64,000 nt of DNA from Chitinophaga niabensis (GCF_900129465.1 NZ_FSRA01000002.1:1302001-1366000); one strand, 5' to 3'; counted from the first letter of the stretch, positions 17,875 to 26,853 are shown. A program made the numbers and translations. Notes: a model not told the origin generated them from the letters alone.

Positions 17875-18756
17875 ATGAAAGTAACAGGTTTCACCTTTGT
17901 GAGGAATGCCATCAAGTACGATTACCCGGTAACAGAAGCGATCCGCTCCATCCTGCCATTATGCGATGAAGTGGTGGTAAGCGTGGGTAACTCTGACGAT
18001 GGAACGCTGGAGCTTATTCAGTCCATTGGCTCCCCCAAGATCCGCATCTTTCATTCCGTATGGGACGATAACCTGAAAGAAGGCGGGCTCATTTTATCTG
18101 TGGAAACAAATAAGGCCCTGGACCATGTATCTCCTGATACAACCTGGGCTTTCTATATCCAGGCGGATGAGGTGGTGCATGAAGATGATTATCCCGCCAT
18201 CCGCGCTGCCATGGAGCAGTATAAAGATGATAAAAGAGTAGAGGGCCTGTTATTCAACTACCGCCATTTTTACGGTAGCTATGATTATGTAGGGGATTCC
18301 CGTACCTGGTATAATAAAGAGATCCGCATTATCCGCAACGATAAACGGATCCGTTCTTATAAAGACGCACAGGGCTTCCGGCTGAACGACCGCAAGCTGA
18401 ATGTGAAACCTGTGAAGGCCTGGATGCATCATTATGGCTGGGTGAAGAATCCTGAAGAACAGATCGCAAAGATCACGAACTCGGCAGGTTATTATCATGG
18501 CAATGAACAGGAGCACATGAACAAGGTGAAGAAAATATTGTCTGAGTTCAATTATGCAGAACTGGTAGATTCCCTGGAACGTTTTACCGGTAAACACCCT
18601 GCATTGATGGAAGAACGTATCCGGCAACGGAACTGGCAATTTGACCATGATATCAGCCAGAAGAACTTCAAGAATTTAAAAGGAAGGGTATTGTATTATG
18701 TGGAGAAGATCTTTGGTGTGCGTTTATTTGAGTATAAGAATTACAGATCAATATAA
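17875..18756 (+). CDS. Family 2-type glycosyltransferase
   Basis: 293-residue GT-A fold glycosyltransferase. It starts MKVTGFTFVRNAIKYDYPV and shows VVVSVGNSDDGTLEL and FYIQADEVVHEDDYP, the metal-binding acidic region, followed by a His-rich acceptor side (WMHHYGWVKNPEEQ). The start is ATG 17875; upstream in-frame codons lie in the intergenic region and overlap the meaB start. CATCTTTG just before the start resembles a -7 box. It converges with the next glycosyltransferase, overlapping by 9 bp. The sugar substrate is unknown. Confidence 0.85.
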   Translation: MKVTGFTFVRNAIKYDYPVTEAIRSILPLCDEVVVSVGNSDDGTLELIQSIGSPKIRIFHSVWDDNLKEGGLILSVETNKALDHVSPDTTWAFYIQADEVVHEDDYPAIRAAMEQYKDDKRVEGLLFNYRHFYGSYDYVGDSRTWYNKEIRIIRNDKRIRSYKDAQGFRLNDRKLNVKPVKAWMHHYGWVKNPEEQIAKITNSAGYYHGNEQEHMNKVKKILSEFNYAELVDSLERFTGKHPALMEERIRQRNWQFDHDISQKNFKNLKGRVLYYVEKIFGVRLFEYKNYRSI

Positions 18757-19791
18757 CTCCCGGTAGATCTTCAAATAGGCTGCGGCTGCTTTATCCCAGG
18801 AAAATTGCGCTGCATGTTCACGTACGGCCTGTGCTTTTTGTGTATCCCTGAATTGCGCCAATCCTTCTTTCAATACTTCCTGCATATACCCCGGATCAAA
18901 ATCATGGAAATAATAGGCGGCTTCACCTCCTACTTCCGGCAGGCTTGTTCTGTCCGACAGGAAAACGGGTTTACCGAAATGCATGGCTTCTATGGCAGGC
19001 AGGCCAAAACCTTCTGCCAGTGACGGAAAAACAAAGGCGGTACAATTCTTCAGGTACCAGTATTTTTCTTGTTCTGTGACGGGGCCGATGATCTTCACTT
19101 TATCCAGCACCCGGTGTTGCTGTGCTTCCACTAAGATCTTATCGCGATAGGCTTCGTTGATATTTCCGGCAATGATCAGTTCCAGTTCCTGGTCTTTTAC
19201 AAGACAGGGCAATACATGAAAGTTCTTTTTGGGCAATACCGTGCCCATGGCAAATAAGAATGACCTGGAAGGCCTTTCACGGGGTGCATCAAAACCAGGG
19301 AATTCCTGTACCGTGGCCCCGTTATAGATCACGTGAAAAGGTTTGTTCCGGGTGTTCACATGGCGCAGTGTTTCGGCCATGGCAAACTGAGAGATGGCCA
19401 CTAACTGATCTGCTTCATCCACGCTGCGTTGTACTGCAGCGAGGTATTTCTTTTCCTTCTCTTTGGATTTATGCTCGTGTAAAAAATTGAGATCGTGGAT
19501 CGTTAAGATACGCGGCGTGCCTTTTTTAGGCCTGTAGGGAGAAGATTGATACGTGGTATGCCATACATCGATCTTCTCTTTATAACGGAAATAGAATTTA
19601 TGTAAAGACCGTTGCCAGATGTATCCTGCATTCGTTCCGAAGTGCCGGCCCAGTTTAGGCGGCATGTAATACACCAACCGTTCGTTGGTCTGTGCCTGCT
19701 GCAGGATGGCTGCTCCCAGGTCCTGGCAGAAAGTATACAGGCCCGTGTTCGGGTATTTCATTCTTTCGCAATCGAAGAGGATGTTTGGCAT
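18748..19791 (-). CDS. Family 4-type glycosyltransferase
   Basis: 347-residue GT-B glycosyltransferase of the group 1/GT4 family. The C-terminal nucleotide-sugar domain is typical: GTVLPKKNFHVLPCLV, then IIGPVTEQEKYWYLKNCTAFVFPSLAEGFGLPAIEAMHFGKPV with the conserved E-x7-E, and LPEVGGEAAYYF. It abuts the FkbM gene with no spacing and forms a minus-strand unit with it and the next methyltransferase, probably for a surface glycan. Confidence 0.88.
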   Translation of the reverse strand: MPNILFDCERMKYPNTGLYTFCQDLGAAILQQAQTNERLVYYMPPKLGRHFGTNAGYIWQRSLHKFYFRYKEKIDVWHTTYQSSPYRPKKGTPRILTIHDLNFLHEHKSKEKEKKYLAAVQRSVDEADQLVAISQFAMAETLRHVNTRNKPFHVIYNGATVQEFPGFDAPRERPSRSFLFAMGTVLPKKNFHVLPCLVKDQELELIIAGNINEAYRDKILVEAQQHRVLDKVKIIGPVTEQEKYWYLKNCTAFVFPSLAEGFGLPAIEAMHFGKPVFLSDRTSLPEVGGEAAYYFHDFDPGYMQEVLKEGLAQFRDTQKAQAVREHAAQFSWDKAAAAYLKIYRELY

Positions 19792-20595
19792 TTAGTTTTT
19801 CTTTTCAGCAAAGAGCATGAAACAGTCGTTCTCCAGTTTAAAGGAGCTAAAGGTAAAGCCGAAAGTGGAAAGGTATTGCTGCAGGTGGTCCATATTACGC
19901 TGGTCGTTATCCAGGTTATGGATCTCCATGGCCATACGATCTACCTGTTGCCAGATCTCTTTCGGTGTTTCGTAAATGATGGGATATTCACTGCCTTCGC
20001 AATCCACTTTGATCAGGTCTGCTTTTTTAAGCTGATTGGTATCGAAGATCTCTTTCAGTGATATGCAGGGAACTTCTTCCGAGTAGGTATTCTCCTGTAC
20101 GAAATCGTTGTATACGGAAGCTGTTACGGAGTTGCCGTGATCAGATTCCATGTATAAGGTGATATGTGATTGCGGTGTACCGGTTACTGCCCTGTGATGG
20201 ACCTGCACATTTGATCTGAGCGCGGGGTTCATTTCCAGGTGTTTGGCAAATAGTTTCTGGTTGGCAGATACCGCATCGTAAGCATAAATAGCGGCACCGG
20301 GTTTTTGTGATAAGAGGAAAAGACTGAAATATCCTGCGTTACTGCCAATATCTATCACCACTGGTTTTTCCGGCAACTGGCCGGCAAGGCGGTCCATTAC
20401 ATATACATCATTGAGGAATATTTCTTTAAAAACGAGGTATAAGGATTTGGCAGGCGTGGTAAAAAGGATACTTCTCCTGCGGATGGTGAATTGCAGTTCT
20501 GCATATCCGTCCTTGAATTTACGGAGGAAATAAAGCGGCCAGTTACGGATATATTTTACCAGGTTGCTATACCGGGCGAGAGAACTATTTGCCAT
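19792..20595 (-). CDS. FkbM-family methyltransferase
   Basis: 267-residue SAM-dependent methyltransferase of the FkbM family, which often O-methylates sugars of surface glycans. The SAM-binding motif is VVIDIGSNAGYFSLFLL, with YAYDAVSANQKLF as the acidic loop and LIKVDCEGSEYPII as the later FkbM signature. It ends directly at the start of the GT4 gene and begins 3 bp after the upstream methyltransferase, so the three are almost certainly cotranscribed. Confidence 0.88.
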   Translation of the reverse strand: MANSSLARYSNLVKYIRNWPLYFLRKFKDGYAELQFTIRRRSILFTTPAKSLYLVFKEIFLNDVYVMDRLAGQLPEKPVVIDIGSNAGYFSLFLLSQKPGAAIYAYDAVSANQKLFAKHLEMNPALRSNVQVHHRAVTGTPQSHITLYMESDHGNSVTASVYNDFVQENTYSEEVPCISLKEIFDTNQLKKADLIKVDCEGSEYPIIYETPKEIWQQVDRMAMEIHNLDNDQRNMDHLQQYLSTFGFTFSSFKLENDCFMLFAEKKN

Positions 20596-20598
20596 TTA

Positions 20599-21339
20599 TC
20601 AGGATTGTTTAATTGTAACGAGATAGCTGCGCATGACGGCAGGCACCATTTTTTTCTTTACGGGATCATCTTCCCGGTATTCCATCAATACGGAAACGCC
20701 GGGTAATGAAAAAGGCGGCTGATCTATAAATACGCCGGAATTCATGCGCATACGGATATGCGGCCCCGTTACTTTATCCAGGTTGTATTCCACATCTTCC
20801 GTAATGGGAAGGTGTTCTGTAATGATGGCGTATTTAAAATTATCCAGCTTCTGCAAGATCCGGGAGATCTGGTTGTTCTTCAGGTGTTGTAATACCTGGC
20901 GGATGATCAGGAGGTCTGCTTTTGGAAGCGGTTCGCTGATAGCGTCCTTTACCAGGAACTGTGTTTTGGCGTTGGCATTCTTTTCCAGGTGGTGTGCAAT
21001 CAGGTCCGGCACTACGTCCATACCCGTATATTGTACGTCTACCTGCTGTAGTACCTGGCGCATGATGGAAAAGTCCCCACAGCCAATTTCTGCCACGGAG
21101 CGGATGTTATGGCTGTTGATGAACCCGGTCATCATGTTGATATATTCTGCTGTTTTAGGATTGGCGGTACCTGAACCGGAATAGAACGTACCTTTTTCCC
21201 CTCCCCATACGTTTTCTTTATAGATGGATGAAAATACTTCCTGTACGCTCATACCCCGGTAGCGTCTGAAATGACGTTCCCGGTATTTGCGGTACAATTT
21301 TTTTAAGAAACTGCCGAGCTTACTTTTTTTGCGATCCAT
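20599..21339 (-). CDS. Class I SAM-dependent methyltransferase
   Basis: 246-residue class I methyltransferase. Motif I is SVAEIGCGDFSIM, the acidic loop YTGMDVVPDLIAHH, and motif IV LLIIRQVLQHLKNNQISRIL. The N-terminus is basic (KKSKLGSFLKKLYRKYRERHFRRY). It is the first gene of the minus-strand trio with the FkbM and GT4 genes. A substrate in glycan synthesis is inferred only from context. Confidence 0.8.
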   Translation of the reverse strand: MDRKKSKLGSFLKKLYRKYRERHFRRYRGMSVQEVFSSIYKENVWGGEKGTFYSGSGTANPKTAEYINMMTGFINSHNIRSVAEIGCGDFSIMRQVLQQVDVQYTGMDVVPDLIAHHLEKNANAKTQFLVKDAISEPLPKADLLIIRQVLQHLKNNQISRILQKLDNFKYAIITEHLPITEDVEYNLDKVTGPHIRMRMNSGVFIDQPPFSLPGVSVLMEYREDDPVKKKMVPAVMRSYLVTIKQS

Positions 21340-21424
21340 GCCGGCAAAGATATATTTTTTAAACCATCATACTATAGGGCTTATAGCAGTAAAGGATTTT
21401 AACCAAAAAATGTATTTTAGCATT

Positions 21425-22060
21425 ATGACCAATTTTATTCCCATATTTCCATTAGGCATTGTAGTATACCCGGAAGAACAGTTGAACCTGCACATATTTG
21501 AACCCCGCTATAAGCAAATGATCAGGGAATGTATCGCAGAGAAAAAGCCCTTTGGCATTCCTGCGGTGATAGAGAAGAAAGTAAGCGAATTTGGCACTTT
21601 GGTGGAGGTGATCAGTGTAGAAAAACAATATGATAATGGTGAGTTAGATATCAAAACCCGGGGCATCCGTGTTTTCCGCATCCTGGAAGTGATCCGGGAA
21701 TTGCCCAATAAATTATATGCGGGGGCTATTGTGAACTACCCTGAAAATGAGGAACGCAGCAATATACTGCTCCGTAAACAGGTATTGCTGGCGGTGCGGG
21801 AACTGCACCAGATCCTGCAGGTGAACAAATCCTTTTCCCGTTCGGACGAACAACTGAGGGCTTATGACCTGGCGCATCATGCGGGGCTTTCTTTGCAGGA
21901 GGAGTACGAAGTGCTGCACCTGTTCAAGGAACTGCAAAGGCTGGAGTACCTGAAACGCCACCTGCTGAAGGTGATCCCTTTAATGACAGAGATGGAAAGA
22001 CTGAAAGACCGCGTGAAACTGAACGGCCACTTCCGGGATTTATCCGTAGATAATTTCTAA
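21425..22060 (+). CDS. LON substrate-binding domain protein
   Basis: 211-residue stand-alone LON N-terminal domain protein without protease or ATPase domains. The signature IPIFPLGIVVYPEEQLNLHIFEPRYKQMI is at the start. The C-terminal half is helical (LRKQVLLAVRELHQIL ...), resembling the helical extension of LonN. The start is ATG 21425; the 46 in-frame codons before it overlap the divergent methyltransferase start and look non-coding. Function of stand-alone LON proteins is not established. It is followed by coaX at 9 bp. Confidence 0.85.
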   Translation: MTNFIPIFPLGIVVYPEEQLNLHIFEPRYKQMIRECIAEKKPFGIPAVIEKKVSEFGTLVEVISVEKQYDNGELDIKTRGIRVFRILEVIRELPNKLYAGAIVNYPENEERSNILLRKQVLLAVRELHQILQVNKSFSRSDEQLRAYDLAHHAGLSLQEEYEVLHLFKELQRLEYLKRHLLKVIPLMTEMERLKDRVKLNGHFRDLSVDNF

Positions 22061-22069
22061 CTTGGCGCC

Positions 22070-22813
22070 ATGAATGGATGCGTTTTTTGCCTGGACCTGG
22101 GTAATTCCCGCCTGAAATGTGGTGTGATGTTAAATGGGGAATTACAACAGGAACTCTTTTTCTCAGAATCCAACCTGGTGCAGGATGTTCAGAAAGCACT
22201 GGAGCAATATCATCCCAAAGCGGCCATACTTTCTTCCGTGGTAGACCATCCGGAAGAGCTGGAGACCCTGCTGGCGGAGCAAACTTTCTTTCTCAGACTG
22301 AGCCATTCCACCCCATTACCCATCAAACTGGTCTATGAAAAGCCGGAAACATTGGGGGTAGACAGGATTGCGCTGGCTTGCGGGGCATGGGCCCTCTTTC
22401 CCGGCAGGCATAACCTTATTATCGGCACAGGCTCTGCCATTACCTATAATTTTTTGAACAGGTCAGGAGCGTTCCTGGGCGGAGGGATCAGCCCGGGAAT
22501 AGACATGCGGTTCCGCGCCCTGCATACATTTACGGACAAATTGCCACTTATTAAGGCCAGTACGCAATACGCTTTTGTGGGTTTTAACACCCGGCAAAGT
22601 ATTTTAAGCGGAGTTCAGGAGGGTGCATTGGCCGAAGTGGCCGGTATGATTGCATCTTACGGGAACAGGTACCGGAACTTTAACGTGCTTTTAACAGGGG
22701 GTAATTTGGATTTTTTTGCTTCCCGCCTTAAAAAGAAGATATTTGCAAGCCCGTATTTAATGTATAAAGGTTTAAATTCAATCGTAGAACTCAATGTATT
22801 GGACAAAAGCTAG
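22070..22813 (+). CDS. coaX: Type III pantothenate kinase
   Basis: 247-residue CoaX that phosphorylates pantothenate in the first step of coenzyme A synthesis. ASKHA-fold motifs are present: FCLDLGNSRLKCGV (phosphate 1), PETLGVDRIALACGAW, LIIGTGSAITYNFL and FLGGGISPGIDMRFRALH. The 3' end overlaps the outer-membrane protein gene by 20 bp, so coaX, that gene and lptC form one operon ending in a strong palindromic terminator. Confidence 0.93.
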   Translation: MNGCVFCLDLGNSRLKCGVMLNGELQQELFFSESNLVQDVQKALEQYHPKAAILSSVVDHPEELETLLAEQTFFLRLSHSTPLPIKLVYEKPETLGVDRIALACGAWALFPGRHNLIIGTGSAITYNFLNRSGAFLGGGISPGIDMRFRALHTFTDKLPLIKASTQYAFVGFNTRQSILSGVQEGALAEVAGMIASYGNRYRNFNVLLTGGNLDFFASRLKKKIFASPYLMYKGLNSIVELNVLDKS

Positions 22814-24101
22814 CTTCTTTTGCCTGTTTGGCGTATGCGTACTTTCCGCAAGGAATGCCGCCGCACAGGATAATTCCCCCTACTCGCGCTTTGGTTTGGG
22901 AGAGCTTTCGCGCTCTCAAAATGCCGTCAATCTTGGTATGGGAGGTGTTGCGCAGGCTTATGCCGATGCCCAATCAGTCAACTTTCTCAATCCGGCCAGT
23001 TATGCTCACCTGCAGCTCGTTACATTTGATGTAGGGCTAAATGGTGGTGTACGCAGACTGAACAACGGAGAAAACAACTCCCGCGCCGGTTTTGGTACCC
23101 TGAGCTATCTTCAGTTGGGTTTGCCGCTGGGGAAAAAATGGGGTATGAACATAGGACTACGTCCTATGAGCCGTGTGAGTTACAATATCGCAGAAGGAGA
23201 ACAGAAGATATTTTTCCCGGACGCCAATCCAGACACGGTGAACGTTATCCATCAATATGAAGGAAGCGGAGGCGTGTACCAGGCCTATATCGGTTCCGGT
23301 ATTGGTTTTGGAGGTTTCAGTGTAGGGGTGAACTTTGGTTATCTCTTTGGGAACGTGAATAACAGCACCAAGGAACTGTACCCGGTCGCTTCCACTATCC
23401 TGCCCTCAAGGCATAACCGCCGCACCAGCTATGGCAGCTTCTTTTACAGCCTGGGTGTGCAGCAGACCATCGATCTGAGCAAGGACCTGGAATTGTCCAT
23501 CGGCGCAAGCGGAAGTTTTGAACAAAAGCTCACAGCCCGCCGCGAAACCATGCGGGAAACATTATTCTACGATCCATCCTCTGATGAATATGATACACAG
23601 GATACCGTTGAGTACAGGAAAGGGGTGAATGGTGATATCATTTATCCGCAGCAGCTGGGTGGTGGTATCATGCTCACCAAACTGGATAAATTTGCCATTG
23701 GTGCTGATTTCAATACTTCCCAATGGAGCAAATACAGGAACTACGGCGCACCCGATTCTACCCAGAATAGCTGGAAACTGAGCGTGGGTGGTCAGTTTAT
23801 TCCCAATGCCCAATCTTTTACAGGTTATTGGAATAAAGTAACTTACCGCCTGGGTGGTTTCTATGGCAAGGATTATATCAAACTCGGTAATAAAAGCATG
23901 AACGAGATGGGCTTTTCCATCGGTGCAGGTTTCCCGATCAGAAGGATCATGCCGGCATTCAACCAGTTCTCCATGATCAATGCCGCTTTTGAAGTAGGTA
24001 CCCGCGGAGATGTGAACATAGCATTGAAGGAAACTTACTATAAACTTACGCTCGGCTTTACTTTGAGCGATCGTTGGTTTATTAAGACCAAATACGATTA
24101 A
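22794..24101 (+). CDS. Conserved outer-membrane beta-barrel protein
   Basis: 435-residue exported protein with a signal peptide (cleavage after ARNAAA) and alternating aromatic/glycine strand pattern typical of a beta-barrel. Early motif: NSPYSRFGLGELSRSQNAVNLGMGGV, followed by FLNPASYAHL, resembling the FadL/OmpP1-like porin superfamily. It starts inside the coaX 3' end (20-bp overlap) and precedes lptC. This coaX-barrel-lptC arrangement recurs in Bacteroidota, suggesting a cell-envelope role. No specific function is known. Confidence 0.82.
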   Translation: MYWTKASFFCLFGVCVLSARNAAAQDNSPYSRFGLGELSRSQNAVNLGMGGVAQAYADAQSVNFLNPASYAHLQLVTFDVGLNGGVRRLNNGENNSRAGFGTLSYLQLGLPLGKKWGMNIGLRPMSRVSYNIAEGEQKIFFPDANPDTVNVIHQYEGSGGVYQAYIGSGIGFGGFSVGVNFGYLFGNVNNSTKELYPVASTILPSRHNRRTSYGSFFYSLGVQQTIDLSKDLELSIGASGSFEQKLTARRETMRETLFYDPSSDEYDTQDTVEYRKGVNGDIIYPQQLGGGIMLTKLDKFAIGADFNTSQWSKYRNYGAPDSTQNSWKLSVGGQFIPNAQSFTGYWNKVTYRLGGFYGKDYIKLGNKSMNEMGFSIGAGFPIRRIMPAFNQFSMINAAFEVGTRGDVNIALKETYYKLTLGFTLSDRWFIKTKYD

Positions 24102-24110
24102 TAGATAGAC

Positions 24111-24662
24111 ATGAAGCTGTTACTTTCCTACCTGGCTATTGTACTTGTTTTCTGTAGTTGTGAAAACGACATGAGTGCCGTGAGAGCATTCGACAAGAGC
24201 AAACTGGGTGTGGAACAGGCTTATGATATTGAAACAATTATGAGCCAAACGGCCCATGTAAAGGGGATCCTTACTTCTCCTTACATGGAAAGGCACATGG
24301 CCACCCCTCCTTATACAGAGTTCCCGCAGGGTCTGAAAGTTGTTTTTTACAGCGATTCCCTAACTATTACGAGTGTTCTTACTTCCAAATACGGTAAACT
24401 GATGGATGGGGAGAACGATGTTTACCTGCGCGACAGCGTGGTATTCCTTGACCTGCAGAAATTCCAGCGGCTGGATTGTAAAGACCTGAGATGGGATTCC
24501 AAAATGGCCAAATTTGTGACGGAAAGGTTTTGCCGGGTGTCCACCCCCCTGGATACTATCTATAGCATAGGGCTGGATGCTAACCAGGATATGTCTGAGA
24601 TCAACTTCCATAATGTGAACGGGATCATCTCACCAAGGGATAGTATGATGGGCTTAGAATAA
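24111..24662 (+). CDS. lptC: LPS export periplasmic protein LptC
   Basis: 183-residue lipoprotein (lipobox VFCSC) of the LptC family, part of the bridge that carries lipopolysaccharide from the inner-membrane ABC transporter to the outer membrane. Family features are LTSPYMERHM, YTEFPQGLKVVFYSDS and the repeated short beta-strands of the LptA/LptC fold (LDCKDLRWDSKMAKFVTERF). Unlike proteobacterial LptC it is anchored by a lipid rather than a helix. It is the last gene before the terminator at 24686. Confidence 0.88.
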   Translation: MKLLLSYLAIVLVFCSCENDMSAVRAFDKSKLGVEQAYDIETIMSQTAHVKGILTSPYMERHMATPPYTEFPQGLKVVFYSDSLTITSVLTSKYGKLMDGENDVYLRDSVVFLDLQKFQRLDCKDLRWDSKMAKFVTERFCRVSTPLDTIYSIGLDANQDMSEINFHNVNGIISPRDSMMGLE

Positions 24663-24685
24663 ATACTAACAGAACTTACTATAAC

Positions 24686-24717
24686 AAAAGAACCCGGTCA
24701 TATGACCGGGTTCTTTT
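24686..24717 (+). terminator. Rho-independent terminator of the coaX-lptC operon
   Basis: Perfect 32-bp palindrome: AAAAGAACCCGGTCAT followed immediately by its reverse complement ending TTCTTTT. It lies 24 bp after the lptC stop. Confidence 0.9.
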
Positions 24718-24817
24718 GCTTTAACCTATTTTTTAACCTAAAATTTCCTGCCCAAAAGTTTCAACAACCATGCCAAAGTATTATTTTTCAGGGCTTCCAA
24801 ATGGCTCAATGAATATT

Positions 24818-24825
24818 TATTTTTG
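24818..24825 (+). promoter_or_regulatory. -7 box of aldo/keto reductase promoter
   Basis: TATTTTTG matches the Bacteroidota TAnnTTTG consensus fully and lies 20 bp before the ATG at 24845. No clear -33 box is visible. Confidence 0.5.
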
Positions 24826-24844
24826 ATACCTACAAAAACACATC

Positions 24845-25834
24845 ATGGAATATAGAAGACTTGGTAAATCCGGATTACAGCTCAGCGTATTGTCTTTTGG
24901 CAGCTGGGTAACCTTTCACGGGCAGGTAGATGATTCATTGTCTGACCAGCTGATGGGTGTTGCTTATGACAATGGGATCAACTTTTTTGACAATGCTGAG
25001 ATCTATGCGCTTGGGGAGTCTGAGAAGATGATGGGCCGCGTATTGAAGAAAAAGAACTGGGACCGTAGTTCCTATATTATTTCCAGTAAGGCTTATTTTG
25101 GCTGGAGAGGAGAGAAGAACAAACCCAATCAAACAGGCCTGAGCCGCAAGCACTTAGTAGAAGCATGCCACGAAGCATTGGAGCGTTTGCAACTGAGCTA
25201 CCTGGATATTTTCTATTGCCACCGTCCGGACAGGAATGTTCCGATGGAAGAAGTGGTATGGACCATGAACATCCTGATCCAGCAGGGGAAGATCCTTTAC
25301 TGGGGTACTTCCGAATGGGCGGCCTCCGAGATCATGGAAGCACATATGATTGCAAAGCAAAACAACCTCATTGGGCCTGTTGTGGAGCAACCGGAGTATA
25401 ATTTGTTCAGAAGGGAGAAAGTAGAGCTGGAATATGCCCGGATCTACGAAACGGTGGGTTTAGGTAATACCATTTTCAGTCCGCTGGCTTCCGGTATCCT
25501 TACCGGTAAATACAATAATGGTATCCCTGAAGGCTCCCGTTTAGGTTTGCAGGGGTATGAATGGTTGAAGAACAGGAACTTGCTGGATGCTAACCTGGCA
25601 AGAGTGGCAAAACTGCAAAGCGTATCAGATAAACTGGGTACCAGCCTTGCTACACTTTCCATTGCCTGGGTGATTAAAAACCAGCATGTTACTTCAGCAA
25701 TCCTGGGTGCCACCAAAGAGGCGCAACTGACGGAAAACCTGAAGGCACTGGAGGTCTACACACAATTAACGCCGGAACTGATGAAGGAAATTGATGCAAT
25801 TATGGGCACTGCTCCTAATGCACCAACCCACTAG
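24845..25834 (+). CDS. Aldo/keto reductase, Kv-beta-like
   Basis: 329-residue NADPH-dependent aldo/keto reductase of the potassium-channel beta-subunit-like group. Catalytic tetrad positions are visible: D in INFFDNAEIY, Tyr in the same motif, Lys in YIISSKAYF and His in DIFYCHRPD. The nucleotide-binding end includes SPLASGILTGKY and SAILGATKEAQLTENL. It appears to be a single-gene unit. The physiological carbonyl substrate is unknown. Confidence 0.92.
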   Translation: MEYRRLGKSGLQLSVLSFGSWVTFHGQVDDSLSDQLMGVAYDNGINFFDNAEIYALGESEKMMGRVLKKKNWDRSSYIISSKAYFGWRGEKNKPNQTGLSRKHLVEACHEALERLQLSYLDIFYCHRPDRNVPMEEVVWTMNILIQQGKILYWGTSEWAASEIMEAHMIAKQNNLIGPVVEQPEYNLFRREKVELEYARIYETVGLGNTIFSPLASGILTGKYNNGIPEGSRLGLQGYEWLKNRNLLDANLARVAKLQSVSDKLGTSLATLSIAWVIKNQHVTSAILGATKEAQLTENLKALEVYTQLTPELMKEIDAIMGTAPNAPTH

Positions 25835-25890
25835 GGTGATGGGGGTGAATGGTGCTGGTTAAATCTATGTTAACAGCACATTTTTTAAGA

Positions 25891-25918
25891 CGTTTACGAG
25901 ATAAAACCTGCCTTTTAC
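25891..25918 (+). promoter_or_regulatory. Tandem CGTTYAC boxes upstream of sRNA copy A
   Basis: CGTTTAC at 25891-25897 and CTTTTAC at 25912-25918, start-to-start 21 bp. The second box starts 39 bp before the -7 box TATCTTTG (25951-25958) and 51 bp before the RNA core. The same geometry occurs at copies B, C and E. A 9-bp site with a 12-bp spacer is the LytTR-regulator arrangement. Confidence 0.6.
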
Positions 25919-25962
25919 GGAAAGCTCTGACCGGATATGGAACGGCTGCCTATCTTTGTTAA

Positions 25963-26023
25963 GGTTTTTCATAGGATATGGTTAAAAATACTGAGGGCGG
26001 TTTTCTAACTGCCCTATTTTTTT
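25963..26023 (+). ncRNA. Putative small RNA, copy A
   Basis: Begins 4 bp after a perfect -7 box TATCTTTG. It carries the shared core GGTTTTTCATAGGATATGGT followed by TAAAAAT, then a terminator hairpin (AGGGCGG / CTGCCCT) and seven T. The core itself can fold as a 4-bp hairpin CATA-GGA-TATG. It lies upstream of csaA, 62 bp before its ATG, so it could be a free RNA or an attenuated leader. The product is inferred from promoter, repeat and terminator; no known RNA family was recognised. Confidence 0.65.
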
Positions 26024-26084
26024 GCCCTAAACCCCCGAATTCTCCCCCTTTAGTGTTATTTTCCCTTTATTAAACATTTATTGC

Positions 26085-26423
26085 ATGGAAACAATTACAT
26101 GGAACGACTTTGAAAAGGTGCGCATGCATGTAGGCACTATTATAAACGCGCAGGTATTTGAAAAAGCGCGTAACCCGGCCTATCAGCTGGAAGTGGATTT
26201 TGGCGCTGAGATTGGCGTGAAACGTTCTTCCGCACAGATCACCAGATTATATCAGCCGGAGGAACTCATTGGCCGGCAGGTAGTAGCGGTAATTAACTTC
26301 CCCGTGAAACAGATCGCCAACTTTTTCTCCGAATGCCTGGTATTAGGCGTGGTAGGGGATGAAAAGGAAATTGTGCTCCTGCAGCCGGATAGACCAGTGA
26401 AAAACGGCCATAGGATTGCATAG
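26085..26423 (+). CDS. csaA: CsaA-like tRNA-binding-domain protein
   Basis: 112-residue stand-alone OB-fold tRNA-binding domain (CsaA family, also related to the C-terminal domain of MetRS). Family stretches are WNDFEKVRMHVGTIINA, the dimer segment YQLEVDFGAEIGVKRSSAQIT and AVINFPVKQIANFFSECLVLG. Such proteins bind tRNA and have been reported as chaperones. It is flanked by three copies of the small-RNA element (A upstream, B and C downstream). Confidence 0.9.
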   Translation: METITWNDFEKVRMHVGTIINAQVFEKARNPAYQLEVDFGAEIGVKRSSAQITRLYQPEELIGRQVVAVINFPVKQIANFFSECLVLGVVGDEKEIVLLQPDRPVKNGHRIA

Positions 26424-26482
26424 GGAATAATAATTTAATTTAAAATTAATAATAATGTGTCTGCAAAAAGCCCTTTTTCTAT

Positions 26483-26510
26483 GCTTCACGAACAATTATG
26501 CTACGTTCAC
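26483..26510 (+). promoter_or_regulatory. Tandem boxes upstream of sRNA copy B
   Basis: GCTTCAC at 26483-26489 and CGTTCAC at 26504-26510, 21 bp apart. The second starts 39 bp before the -7 box TATCTTTG (26543-26550), exactly as at copy A. Confidence 0.6.
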
Positions 26511-26555
26511 GGAAACAGGGTTGCAAGGCATAAAAACCACCCTATCTTTGGTTCA

Positions 26556-26613
26556 GGTTTTTCATAGGATATGGTTAAAATTATTACAACGGCGGTATTC
26601 TTACCGCCGTTTT
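26556..26613 (+). ncRNA. Putative small RNA, copy B
   Basis: Core GGTTTTTCATAGGATATGGT starts 5 bp after TATCTTTG. It is followed by TAAAA and a perfect 10-bp hairpin AACGGCGGTA / TACCGCCGTT with loop TTCT. The T-run after the hairpin is short (GTTTTGC), so termination may be weaker than at the other copies. It lies between csaA and copy C; no gene follows on this strand. Confidence 0.65.
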
Positions 26614-26715
26614 GCATTTCTACAGCCTCCTGAGCCGCTCTCACAAACTTATCTTGCAGCCCATTTCAGGGCAAATAATCACTTCTGACAGAATCGTTTA
26701 AGGGTGTTTTTGGAA

Positions 26716-26743
26716 CGTTTACCAGATAAAATATAGCGTTCGC
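26716..26743 (+). promoter_or_regulatory. Tandem CGTTYAC boxes upstream of sRNA copy C
   Basis: CGTTTAC at 26716-26722 and CGTTCGC at 26737-26743, 21 bp apart; the second starts 53 bp before the RNA core. The sequence around box 1 (ACGTTTACCAGATAAAA) closely matches the corresponding stretch at copy A (ACGTTTACGAGATAAAA). Confidence 0.6.
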
Positions 26744-26789
26744 TAGTTTGTAGATTAGGGTTATCTCTAAATTATGGAAATTCGTAACA

Positions 26790-26853
26790 GGTTTTTCAAT
26801 AAAGATATGGTTAAAATTTTTCGGGGCTGTATTCTTGCAGCCCTGTTTTTTTG
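26790..26853 (+). ncRNA. Putative small RNA, copy C (diverged core)
   Basis: Core variant GGTTTTTCAATAAAGATATGG: the CATA/TATG stem of the other copies is retained as CA(a)TA/TATG, while the GGA loop becomes AAGA. The -7 region is weak (GAAATTCG at 26777-26784). The terminator hairpin pairs GGGCTG with CAGCCC across a TTCT loop and ends in seven or more T. Preservation of pairing with sequence change supports a structured RNA. Confidence 0.6.

Noticed and set aside
26455..26688. 77-codon frame after csaA
   Set aside because: It runs through small RNA copy B, its tandem boxes and its hairpin; those signals explain the sequence better.
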